Of a stretch of 14,327 nt of DNA, positions 1 to 6,180 are shown one piece after another. This stretch comes from JBDTMT01 sp033764095 (GTDB lineage: Bacteria > Desulfobacterota > Binatia > HRBIN30 > CADEER01). Location: assembly GCA_033764095.1 (NCBI GenBank), contig JANRJF010000400.1, positions 1 through 14,327 of the forward strand. The letters are read 5' to 3'. Position numbers and translations under genes: made by a program. Within the stretch, counting starts at the first letter, position 1, and each line of letters begins with the position of its first letter. Below the pieces are notes generated by a model. It saw only the letters and a program-made list of their open reading frames with translations. It searched no databases and was not told the DNA's origin.

Positions 1-112
1 ATTCTGACTTCGCACAGCGCCGTTCGCATTCATCGGCAATGACGAAGTGGACAATGCCCGTCGCCTGTCCGAACAGCGCAATAGCCAACAACAGCCCGAG
101 AACTCGCCCCAT
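1..112 (-). CDS. Small Cys-containing exported protein, N-terminal part (truncated by window edge)
   Basis: Reading the minus strand from an ATG at 112 gives 37 codons without a stop up to the window edge. The protein opens with a short basic start (MGRVLG), a hydrophobic core (LLLAIALFGQATGIV) and then HFVIADECERRC. This looks like a cleavable signal peptide followed by a mature part with closely spaced cysteines. Small exported proteins of this shape are common near efflux loci in deltaproteobacterial genomes (general family impression, not a database match). No strong ribosome binding site is visible before the ATG. It is divergent from the desaturase-family gene starting at 267. The function is unknown, and the 3' part is outside the window. 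It is short enough that automated callers could miss it. Confidence 0.5.
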   Translation of the reverse strand, partial: MGRVLGLLLAIALFGQATGIVHFVIADECERRCAKSE

Positions 113-266
113 ACGCCCGTGACGCTGAGTAGCAGGGGCGCAGTGACGTGACAACAAGAGCCCAGCGAGCGGCCCCATGAAGAAGCGCTGGGGTTGATTG
201 CGAGATGGAGCTCGGTGGCGGCGGGATGGCTCACCGCCGCCCCGTGCGGTAAGCCCTCTCGCAGCC

Positions 267-1061
267 ATGAGCGAGGGCGAGATCACTGTCGCGCGCACCG
301 TTGGCGCCGGATTGGCGCTCCTGTTCGCCCTCTCTCTGCAACGCGCCCGACCGCACGCGGCAATCCGTCCGACTCGGCGCGGCAACATATCTCTCTGGGC
401 GCTGAATCTGATCGTCATGGGTGCGGTCTGTGGCGCCTGCGCCTGCAGCGTCGCGCGCTGGGCGGCCGCGAGCGGGATCGGCCTGCTGAACGCTAGCCCC
501 GCTCCGCTGTGGCTGGCGGTGCCGACCACGATCCTGACGCTCGACTTCGTGTCCTACCTCTGGCACCGCGCCAATCACCGGCTGGCGTGGCTCCGGCGCT
601 TCCACCAGGTGCATCACTCGGACGTGGCGTTCTCGGTCTCGACCGCCGTCCGCTTCCACCCCGGCGAGTTGCTGCTCGCCTTGCCGGTGCGGCTGGTCGC
701 GGTCGCTGCGCTCGGCGCGCCTACGGTGGCGATCATCGCCTTCGAGATCATCTTCACGATCGCCAACCTGGTCGTGCACGGTAACATCAACCTGCCGCGC
801 GCGATCGAGCAACGGCTGGCCGCATACGTGATCACCCCGGCCCTGCACCGGCGGCATCACTCGCGTCGCGGCCGTGAGCTCGATCACAACTTCGGCACGA
901 TCTTGAGCCTGTGGGACCGCTGGCTCGGCACCTACGTCGACAGTTCCTCAGCAGACCGCGTCGATGTCGGTCTGCGGGGCCTGACCGCGAGCCCGCGCCT
1001 CCTGGACGCACTGCGGCTGACCTTGCGCCGCCAGTCTCTGCGCCCCACCGCCGCTGCGTAA
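267..1061 (+). CDS. Sterol desaturase / fatty acid hydroxylase-family membrane protein
   Basis: From the ATG at 267 the product is 264 residues, usual for this family of di-iron membrane oxygenases, which hydroxylate or desaturate lipids, sterols or carotenoids. The three histidine clusters are intact: HRANH at about 100-104, HQVHH at 113-117 and HRRHH at 194-198. Accessory His residues lie in RFHPGE (about 131) and VVHGN (about 171). The C-terminal signature NFGTILSLWDRWLGTY is also present. Hydrophobic segments near residues 8-24, 43-62, 80-98 and 135-165 suggest four membrane passes, with the His clusters on the cytoplasmic face. The frame is open upstream to a TTG at 198, but those residues are Arg/Pro-rich and unlike a membrane protein start, so I prefer 267. 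No clear Shine-Dalgarno is seen. The substrate cannot be inferred. The gene stands alone; a relic promoter begins about 120 nt downstream. Confidence 0.88.
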   Translation: MSEGEITVARTVGAGLALLFALSLQRARPHAAIRPTRRGNISLWALNLIVMGAVCGACACSVARWAAASGIGLLNASPAPLWLAVPTTILTLDFVSYLWHRANHRLAWLRRFHQVHHSDVAFSVSTAVRFHPGELLLALPVRLVAVAALGAPTVAIIAFEIIFTIANLVVHGNINLPRAIEQRLAAYVITPALHRRHHSRRGRELDHNFGTILSLWDRWLGTYVDSSSADRVDVGLRGLTASPRLLDALRLTLRRQSLRPTAAA

Positions 1062-1182
1062 CTCCCTCGCCCGAAACCGCTCGTGGCGCGCTGAAGAACG
1101 ACCTACGCCACGTGGTTCCACATACGGTCGCCGCCCGCCGCTCCCAGGCGGCCATCGTCGCAGGCGGCGGTGCGTTCGCCAG

Positions 1183-1236
1183 ATGAACGGAAATTGACCG
1201 CCGTTCATGCGGGGTTCAGGCCGGCGCGCGTAAGCT
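1183..1236 (+). promoter_or_regulatory. Operator/promoter of the relic efflux operon (copy A)
   Basis: The site contains the inverted repeat ATGAACGG (1183-1190) / CCGTTCAT (1201-1208). It also has GTTCA direct half-sites at 1203-1207 and 1214-1218, spaced 11 bp as expected for OmpR/PhoB-type regulators. Twelve nt after the second half-site is a possible -10, TAAGCT (1231-1236). The same arrangement, nearly base for base, precedes the intact tolC-like gene (8604-8658). Here it drives only a broken gene. The spacer inside the inverted repeat is 10 nt, against 11 in the intact copy. Confidence 0.65.
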
Positions 1237-1259
1237 GAGCGGGAGCCTGCCGCCAGGAG

Positions 1260-1420
1260 ATGCCGACACGCCGCGCCGATCCCAGCTGCGCCCCGAGGCG
1301 CGGCCGCGGTCGTCCAGACGGCCGTGGCGGGCGTGGCGCTGATGGCAGCCGCGACGACCGCTGTGGCGCTCAGCTTCGACGAGTGCGTCCAGCTGGCGCT
1401 GCGCCGCGCGCCGGTGGTCG
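1260..1420 (+). pseudogene. 5' relic of a TolC-like outer membrane channel gene
   Basis: An ATG at 1260 behind CAGGAG starts MPTRRADP, matching MPTRPAER at the start of the intact tolC-like gene (8692). The reading frame then shifts between about 1285 and 1324. From 1324 the next frame gives MAGVALMAAATTAVA, the end of a signal peptide, followed by LSFDECVQLALRRAPVV. That aligns with LSVDECVALALRRAPLV of the intact gene. Similarity stops near 1420, where the sequence turns into an inverted COG4705 fragment. The copy therefore has a promoter, a start and a signal peptide but is frameshifted and cut after about 55 codons. Divergence from the intact copy is substantial, so this is an old paralogue and not a recent duplication. 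Confidence 0.75.
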
Positions 1421-1504
1421 CGGTGTCGGTTGACAGCGTGGGTTCGCCTCGCGCCGAAACGTTCTACTGGGTGACGATCATGTTCTCCCAGACGCTCGGA
1501 ACAG
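1421..1504 (+). pseudogene. Inverted internal fragment of the COG4705 membrane-protein gene
   Basis: The plus strand reads VSVDSVGSPRAETFYWV followed by TIMFSQTLGT in one frame. From memory of the family, this is the internal stretch of COG4705 membrane-anchored proteins (WYRSLGSVSVDSV..., FYWVTIMFSQTLGTALGDW). The residues expected just before it, LATWYRSLGSV, are encoded on the opposite strand and end at about 1505. The segment is thus the continuation of the neighbouring minus-strand gene in flipped orientation. The rest of the gene, about 90 codons from ALGDW onward, is absent. Junctions are approximate, about 1417-1422 on the left and 1498-1505 on the right. At the right junction an imperfect palindrome (CGCTCGGAACAGAACCAAGCG) is visible. 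Confidence 0.7.
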
Positions 1505-1918
1505 AACCAAGCGAACGATACCAGGTTGCAAGTGAAGCCAGGAGCAGTGCAAAGAGCAGCAAGGCACCGCCCGGATAGCCGATGCCGAGCGACCGATCGG
1601 CGAAGTCGGCCAGCGTGGTCCCGACCATCGTCGTGGCGATGATCGTCGTCCAATAAAGGATGGATGGAATCCTGCGGCGGCAATCTGTGCGCCAACGGCG
1701 AGCACGAACCCGGTGGCAAATATGGCTGTGGCTACAAGATAGCCGAGGCCCATCGACATCGATACGGCGTCGCCGCCGGTCTGGCCCAATGTCGTCGCTG
1801 CAATCTTGATGATCCAGAAGATGAACGTGACTTCTGGTACCTTGCTCGCGCTTCGCTTCACGGCACCTTCCACGTCGTTCACTTCGACAATGGATGCTGA
1901 CGCCGTGTCATCGGCCAC
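1505..1918 (-). pseudogene. COG4705-family multi-pass membrane protein, 5' part, frameshifted and truncated
   Basis: On the minus strand a GTG at 1918, with GAAGGCGGG just upstream, begins MADDTASASIVEVNDVEG. It leads into the family hallmark KVPEVTFIFWIIKIAATT, then LGQTGGDAVSMSMGLGYLV and a transmembrane stretch. After GFHPS (near 1660) one base is missing. The other frame resumes exactly where homologues continue: LYWTTIIATTMVGTTLADF, then ADRSLGIGYPGGALLLFA and LATWYRSLG. The gene then runs into the inverted segment and meets a TAG at 1464-1466. COG4705 proteins are about 250 residues with two or more repeated membrane units and have no established biochemical function. This copy is broken by a frameshift, an inversion and loss of the 3' end. 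It lies 45 nt downstream of the methyltransferase-like gene and probably shared its transcript. Confidence 0.75.
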
Positions 1919-1963
1919 TTCCCGCCTTCAACCAACGACGGCAGGGGCCGTATCGATGGTCGT

Positions 1964-2696
1964 TCAACGGCCACCGACGCGGAGCAGATTCGTCCGCTTT
2001 TTTGGATAGCGGCAAATCGCGAGACCAGCGGCGGCTATCGTCATCTCGCCGACCCATATCGGATTGGCAAGCACATGGCCGGCAACTGTGAACCCGGCGA
2101 GCGCCTCACTGGCCGACAACATGAACAGGATCGCCACGACACCCTGGTATTCCGCCCGTACGACCGTGCGCCAGGAGAACGCCAAGGCCGGCGGTCGCCA
2201 GAGGCCGGGACGGGGCAGAATGACCGGTACACGCTCGGCCCAGGCCTCGAATTCGCGGTTGAAGGTCTGGGTCAGGAATGCTTCTTCCGCCAGAATGATG
2301 CGCTCGTAGTAGATCGCAAAAGCAAGACCCACGATCATCGCGAGCCAGCCGCAACGGAAGAACGACGTGACCCCGACAACTGACAGCGCGTTGCCGAGAT
2401 ACAGCGGGTGACGGACGATCGAGTACATTCCCGTGCGTGTCGGCGACTTGCTTACGTGTGTTGCGACCTGAGGTCCGAGCTGGAACGAACCCGATCGTGG
2501 CGACACGGATCGCCACGCCGAACATGGCGATAGTAAGGCAGAGAATCTGCCATCCGGGATTGAGGACATATGCGACTGGCGCGCCGCGGAACTTGGCAAG
2601 CGCCGCGGCGAACAGCGGGGCGAGCAAGAGGAGCAGATGACTGCGGTAACGGAAGAGCCACTGTCCTCGGTGCTCCATGGCGGCCTGCAGTGTCAT
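1964..2696 (-). pseudogene. Isoprenylcysteine carboxyl methyltransferase (ICMT)-like membrane methyltransferase, frameshifted
   Basis: From an ATG at 2696 (alternative ATG at 2708) the minus strand encodes MTLQAAMEHRGQWLFRYRSH, hydrophobic segments, and FVPARTSGRNTRKQVAD in one frame. The next frame carries RTGMYSIVRHPLYLGN, FAIYYERIILAEEAFL and a C-terminal hydrophobic stretch ending KKRTNLLRVGGR. RHPLYLGN and the paired glutamates are the S-adenosylmethionine/substrate-binding features of the ICMT/PEMT-like fold. The break lies near 2440-2447, and the total span is 3n+1 nt, consistent with one small indel. Otherwise the gene is full length, about 243 codons, so a sequencing error is possible. 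The neighbouring decayed genes favour real inactivation. Its native substrate is unknown; bacterial members are often uncharacterised lipid or isoprenoid methyltransferases. Confidence 0.75.
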
Positions 2697-2708
2697 CGAA
2701 CCCTGCAT

Positions 2709-3011
2709 CGCGCGGGCACTTCGCCCCGAGTAGCGTGGTCGGGATTGTCCGGATGACGAAGCAGGGGCGGCGGGGTGGCGGACATGCTCAACCACGACGA
2801 TCGCATGGAAGGCATAACAATATCGTGAATCCGAGCGCCCGGCCGTAGACGGCGTCGCACTGATGAACGGGCTTTCGCGCGGCGGACCCGATGTAGCCGC
2901 CGTGCTGCCGAAGGAGGTTTGGTCGTTGCCGCCTAGCAACACTCGCGCGCCGCAGGTTCTGCCACGGCGCGCCGAGCGAAGCCTGACACGGCTGACGCGC
3001 CGCGGCCGATA
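2709..3011. other. Intergenic region between the kinase 3' end and the methyltransferase-like gene
   Basis: About 300 nt with no convincing gene on either strand. It holds the presumed promoter region of the minus-strand methyltransferase-like gene. The weak operator-like element at 2812-2831 is listed separately. No clear T-tract terminator is seen after the kinase stop at 3012. Confidence 0.5.
2812..2831 (-). promoter_or_regulatory. Weak candidate response-regulator operator upstream of the methyltransferase-like gene
   Basis: Minus-strand GATTCACGATATTGTTATGC matches GCTTCACGATTCCGTCATGC, the element before the regulator/kinase operon, at 15 of 20 positions. It has the same orientation relative to its gene and sits about 115 nt before the start. 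The second half-site (TGTTA) is degenerate, and no good -10 appears at the spacing used by the other sites. A 14/20 chance-like match exists inside a coding region, so this is only suggestive. Confidence 0.3.
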
Positions 3012-4427
3012 CTACGCCGACGCGGACGGAAGTCGGACGGTGACCGTGGTGCCGGTCCCGACGCGGCTGTCCAGGGCGATGGTTCCGTGATGTCGAGCGA
3101 CGATCTCGCGGCAGATGGCCAATCCGAGACCTGCACCGCCGCGACGACTGGGGCGAGCCGCGAAGCGTTCGAAGAGGACGTGCTGGTCTGCGGCGGCGAT
3201 GCCGCCGCCGTGATCCCGCACCGTGAGCACCACTTCGCGCCTGTCTCGCTGGACATCGAGGCGTACGGCAATGCCGTGCTCGGTGTGCGTGAACGCGTTG
3301 CCCAGCAGATTGAGCAGCAGTCGTTTGAGCAAGACGGCTTCGCCGAGCACAAGGACCTGCTCACCGACGGTCACGTTGAAGTGGCGCTGCTGCTCCTGGG
3401 CAACCGCCTCGAGGAACTCTGCGACTTCGATCGCCAGGGCACCGAAATCGACGGCTGTTGGGACCGGCGGGTCGGCCGACTCGATGGCGCTCAGCGTGAG
3501 CAGATCCTCGCTGAGCACCGTCAATCGTTCGGTCTGCTCGACCGCGTCGAGCAGTCCGTCGCGATATGCGTCGGCGGATCGTGGCCGCGCCAGGGCGACG
3601 TCGAGCCGAGCGCGCAGCGCGGCGAGCGGGGTGCGCAGCTCGTGGGCCGCGTCCGCGGTGAATCGTTGCAGCCGGCGAACGGCCAATTCCAACCGCGCCA
3701 ACAGGTCGTTGAGCGCCGCCGCCAACGCCGCGACTTCCGTGGTATCGCGCGGTCGCAATCGACGCGACAACGAATCGGCACCTATACGCCCGAGCTCGGC
3801 TGTCACATCCGCGATCTCTCTGGTGGCTCGCGACGTCATGGACCATGCGAGTATGCCGATCCCGCCAAGCATGGCGACGGCACCGGCGAGGAGGCCGAGG
3901 AGCGCGCGCCGCATCGCGCGCACCTGACGATCGACCCGAACCCCGATCAGCACCCAGCCACCTTCCGTCAGTCGATGGGTCACGACGCGATACTGGGAAC
4001 GACCGTCGACGACGAAGCGAGCCCCATCGCGCAGCACACTGCGGTCGCTCACATCGACCGCCGGCGGCGGGCGCCCCGAGGCCGCGATCACTCGTCCATC
4101 CGCCGCCGACACGATGAGAAATTTATCTGGCCCCAGGTCCCTCTCGCGGCCCAGGCGCGCGACGGCTGAGGCAACCTCAGCAGCACCGTCGAACGCGTCA
4201 TCGTCGTCGGTCTCTTCGCGCTCGCCCTCGTCCTCACCTTCGGCGTCATCGGCCGATCGCACCAGCTCGACCGATGCCGCCTCCTCCTGCAACGCCGCAT
4301 CGAGTGGATGCCAGACGGCGCGGCGCAGAAGCCAGGCGGTACCGATGTAGCCTGCCGTCACGAGCACCGCCCCGACGGCGACGAAGGTCAGCGTCAGTCG
4401 CACGCGCAGGCTGCGCAGCCCGATCAC
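3012..4427 (-). CDS. Two-component sensor histidine kinase with acidic periplasmic loop (PmrB/QseC-like class)
   Basis: The 471-residue product has the classic layout: transmembrane helix about 11-34, periplasmic domain about 35-174, second helix about 175-196, HAMP about 197-250 and DHp with AAHELRTPL. His262 is the predicted phospho-acceptor. The ATPase domain has the N-box LLLNLLGNAFTHT, G1 DHGGGI, F-box FERFAA and G2 GGAGLGLAI. The periplasmic domain contains a dense acidic run at residues 60-80 with about 14 Asp/Glu in 21 positions, suggesting cation sensing. That is inference, by analogy with PmrB and PhoQ acidic patches. I chose the GTG at 4427 because it overlaps the regulator's TGA as GTGA, giving translational coupling, and places the first helix at the N terminus. 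The frame stays open upstream to 4616 but only inside the regulator gene. Confidence 0.92.
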   Translation of the reverse strand: MIGLRSLRVRLTLTFVAVGAVLVTAGYIGTAWLLRRAVWHPLDAALQEEAASVELVRSADDAEGEDEGEREETDDDDAFDGAAEVASAVARLGRERDLGPDKFLIVSAADGRVIAASGRPPPAVDVSDRSVLRDGARFVVDGRSQYRVVTHRLTEGGWVLIGVRVDRQVRAMRRALLGLLAGAVAMLGGIGILAWSMTSRATREIADVTAELGRIGADSLSRRLRPRDTTEVAALAAALNDLLARLELAVRRLQRFTADAAHELRTPLAALRARLDVALARPRSADAYRDGLLDAVEQTERLTVLSEDLLTLSAIESADPPVPTAVDFGALAIEVAEFLEAVAQEQQRHFNVTVGEQVLVLGEAVLLKRLLLNLLGNAFTHTEHGIAVRLDVQRDRREVVLTVRDHGGGIAAADQHVLFERFAARPSRRGGAGLGLAICREIVARHHGTIALDSRVGTGTTVTVRLPSASA

Positions 4428-5101
4428 TCGTCGTCCTCGCTGAGAACGAACCCCGCACCACGGACGGTGCGGATCGTACAGCGCGTCTCGGCATGCTCGA
4501 GCTTGCGCCGCAACCGACCGATATGCACGTCGACCAGGTTCGACAGTCCGTCGTAGCCATCGTTCCAACAGTGGTCGAGCAACATGGTGCGCGTCACGAG
4601 TTGGCCGCGATGGCACAGCAGGTATTCGAGCAGCGTCCGCTCCTTCACGGTCAGCGTCAGCATACTGCCCCGACTGCGCACCTCCGCGCGGCCGGGATCG
4701 AGCTCGAGGCTACCGACCCGCAGTACGGGCGGAAGCGCCGCTGTGGGACGACGCAAAAGGGCCCGCATCCGCGCCACCAGCTCGGCGAATGCGAACGGCT
4801 TCTGCAGATAGTCATCGGCGCCGGCGTTCAGCCCGTCGACGCGATCGGTCAAGGTTCCGCGCGCGGTGAGGATGAGCACCGGCGTGGCGCAGCTACGCTC
4901 GCGCACGCGCGTCAGAAAGTCTCGTCCATCGCCGTCCGGAAGACCGAGATCGAGCACGATCAGATCGTACAGATTGACGCGCCGGTAGGCAGCAGCATCC
5001 TGCAGCTGCAGCGCGACGTCGACAGCAAAGCCCGCATCGACCAACCCGTCGCGCAGACCGCTGGCCAGCGCCGGGTCGTCTTCGACGACGAGAATCCTCA
5101 C
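4424..5101 (-). CDS. OmpR/PhoB-family response regulator
   Basis: The 225-residue product has a receiver domain with acidic pocket E7/D8/D9, phospho-acceptor Asp51 (YDLIVLDLGLPDGDG), Thr80 and Lys102 (DDYLQKPF). A winged-helix DNA-binding domain follows (TLTVKERTLLEYLL, then VDVHIGRLRRKLE and IRTVRGAGFVL). The GTG start at 5101 follows a strong Shine-Dalgarno, GGAGGAG at 5108-5114, with 6 nt spacing. The longer frame to 5188 adds non-homologous residues and runs through the likely promoter. It overlaps the downstream kinase start by GTGA, so the two form one operon. The receiver resembles the PmrA/QseB/TctD branch. An 11-bp-phased repeat upstream (5185-5204) suggests autoregulation, and matching elements lie before two plus-strand genes, which are probable targets. 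Confidence 0.93.
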   Translation of the reverse strand: MRILVVEDDPALASGLRDGLVDAGFAVDVALQLQDAAAYRRVNLYDLIVLDLGLPDGDGRDFLTRVRERSCATPVLILTARGTLTDRVDGLNAGADDYLQKPFAFAELVARMRALLRRPTAALPPVLRVGSLELDPGRAEVRSRGSMLTLTVKERTLLEYLLCHRGQLVTRTMLLDHCWNDGYDGLSNLVDVHIGRLRRKLEHAETRCTIRTVRGAGFVLSEDDE

Positions 5102-5169
5102 GACCCTCTCCTCCGCATGGTCGGAGCGTAGCGCATCGCGCGAGCGACCACAGGGCCGGACATGGCCTG

Positions 5170-5204
5170 CCTGTATGGCGCCGAGCATGACGGAATCGTG
5201 AAGC
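5170..5204 (-). promoter_or_regulatory. Operator/promoter of the regulator-kinase operon
   Basis: The minus strand reads GCTTCACGATTCCGTCATGC (5204-5185): half-sites CTTCA and CGTCA spaced 11 bp, the geometry for an OmpR-type dimer. Twelve nt past the second half-site is TACAGG (5175-5170), a plausible -10. The regulator start codon is about 70 nt further on. It is an inverted near-copy of the element at 5229-5248, so the intergenic region is a divergent regulatory hub. Confidence 0.6.
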
Positions 5205-5228
5205 GATGCGGATGGCGCATCGTGCCGG

Positions 5229-5263
5229 GCTTCACGATGCCTTCATGGCGGGCTGGGTACGGT
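5229..5263 (+). promoter_or_regulatory. Operator/promoter of the acidic exported protein gene
   Basis: GCTTCACGATGCCTTCATGG at 5229-5248 has CTTCA half-sites at 5230-5234 and 5241-5245, exactly 11 bp apart. It matches the opposite-strand element at 5185-5204 at 17 of 20 positions. A -10-like TACGGT lies at 5258-5263, 12 nt after the second half-site. That is the same gap as in the other strong sites. The gene begins at 5340, leaving a leader of about 70 nt. Confidence 0.6.
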
Positions 5264-5339
5264 TCACGCACTCCGGCAATGGAGCCGGACCCAAGGCCCC
5301 ACGGCGCGACTGGTGTCGCTGGGCGAAAGGAGTCGCATC

Positions 5340-5999
5340 ATGCGAACAGCAAGAATCCGATGTACGGAGGCAGCGGCGGCGCTCGCCCTGCTGCTGAGCC
5401 TGGCGGCGACCGCGGCGCCCGCCGGCACGACGCCGCGTGGCGTCGTTGGAGGCGCGTTGCGCGCCACTGCCGCGGCCCCCGCGGCGACCGGCGTGTTCGC
5501 CGAGAACGTGACGACCAGCCAGTCGGGCACGCGCCAGCAGATCCGCGGTGCGCTGATGGTTCAGGCGAACGGTCTCGCGCCGCGCAGCAAGTACAGGGTC
5601 AAGGTGAGCGGCGTACCGATCGGCACTCTGACCACCGGCCGAGCAGGCAACGGGCGGGTCCGCTTCCTGCCCAAGGCGCGCGGCACCAACCAGGCCCTGT
5701 CGATCGATCCGCGCGGCCGACAGATCTCCGTCAGCACGACCGACGGCGAGGACGTTCTCGAGGGCGAGGTGGACGACCCGACGACGCCGGGCGGCATTCG
5801 CTGCTGCCTGACGACGCCGGATGAGCAGGGATGCGACTCCCTACTCGAAGCGGAGTGCGCCGCGCTCGGCGGCACGAGTATGGGCGCTGGTTCCTGCGAG
5901 CCAGATCCCTGCCCCGGCCAGGAAGACGACGAGGATGGCAGCGCCGACGGCGAGACGAATGACGACGGTGGCGCACCGGATGGCGAGCACGCCGACTGA
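5340..5999 (+). CDS. Exported protein with Cys-rich module and acidic C-terminal tail
   Basis: The ATG at 5340 follows AAAGGAG with 7 nt spacing. The 219-residue product has a signal peptide (basic start, then AAAALALLLSLAATAAPAG, about 1-29). A probably beta-rich domain follows at about 50-145, with features such as YRVKVSGVPIGTLTTGRAG and LSIDPRGRQISVS. Next is a short module CCLTTPDEQGCDSLLEAEC...GGTSMGAGSCEPDPC with six cysteines, likely disulphide-bonded outside the cytoplasm. The extreme C-terminus is Asp/Glu/Gly-rich (EDDEDGSADGETNDDGG). I do not recognise a named family. The Cys-Gly module resembles ones repeated in secreted deltaproteobacterial proteins (general impression). It is divergent from the regulator-kinase operon and carries the matching operator, so it is probably a target of that system. 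A role in binding the cation or stress signal is speculation. Confidence 0.82.
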   Translation: MRTARIRCTEAAAALALLLSLAATAAPAGTTPRGVVGGALRATAAAPAATGVFAENVTTSQSGTRQQIRGALMVQANGLAPRSKYRVKVSGVPIGTLTTGRAGNGRVRFLPKARGTNQALSIDPRGRQISVSTTDGEDVLEGEVDDPTTPGGIRCCLTTPDEQGCDSLLEAECAALGGTSMGAGSCEPDPCPGQEDDEDGSADGETNDDGGAPDGEHAD

Positions 6000-6057
6000 G
6001 GATCGGCGCGCGGGGCGCCGAGACGACCGCCGCCTTCCCCCGGCGTAATGCGTCGTC

Positions 6058-6101
6058 GCCGCCGGACTCGCCACCCCCCATTGCGGGGCGGGTCCGGCGG
6101 C
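6058..6101 (+). terminator. Strong GC hairpin, terminator-like
   Basis: Arms 6058-6072 (GCCGCCGGACTCGCC) and 6087-6101 (GGCGGGTCCGGCGGC) pair at 14 of 15 positions, with further CCCC/GGGG pairing inside the loop. No T-tract follows, so it could be an imperfect terminator of the upstream gene, an attenuator or an RNA-stabilising stem. It begins 59 nt after the upstream stop and ends about 80 nt before the next start. Confidence 0.45.
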
Positions 6102-6180
6102 TCCCTGCAGATGGTCGATCAACTACCGAGTGAAATCTCCCGGAAGACACGAACGCATCGCGGCGTTCGACAGGAGTCCT

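Noticed and set aside
217..241. Inverted repeat GGCGGCGG / CCGCCGCC before the desaturase-family gene.
   Set aside because: A short GC-only stem is common by chance at this composition, and no regulatory context supports it.
198..266. Longer TTG start for the desaturase-family gene.
   Set aside because: The extra residues are Arg/Pro-rich, unlike family members, and the ATG at 267 gives a normal N terminus.
1855..1874. Plus-strand GCTTCACGGCACCTTCCACG, resembling the CTTCA-type operator (14/20).
   Set aside because: It lies inside the coding part of the COG4705 gene, near its N-terminus and in antisense orientation, with no downstream plus-strand gene. It serves as a reminder of the chance background for weak matches.
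3087..4169. Long plus-strand open frame opposite the kinase gene (360 codons).
   Set aside because: It is antisense to a fully recognisable kinase. The translation is low-complexity and polar without domains, as expected for a shadow frame in GC-rich DNA.
4428..4616. Upstream extension of the sensor kinase frame.
   Set aside because: It lies wholly inside the regulator gene in another frame. The GTG at 4427 in a GTGA overlap is the standard coupled start.
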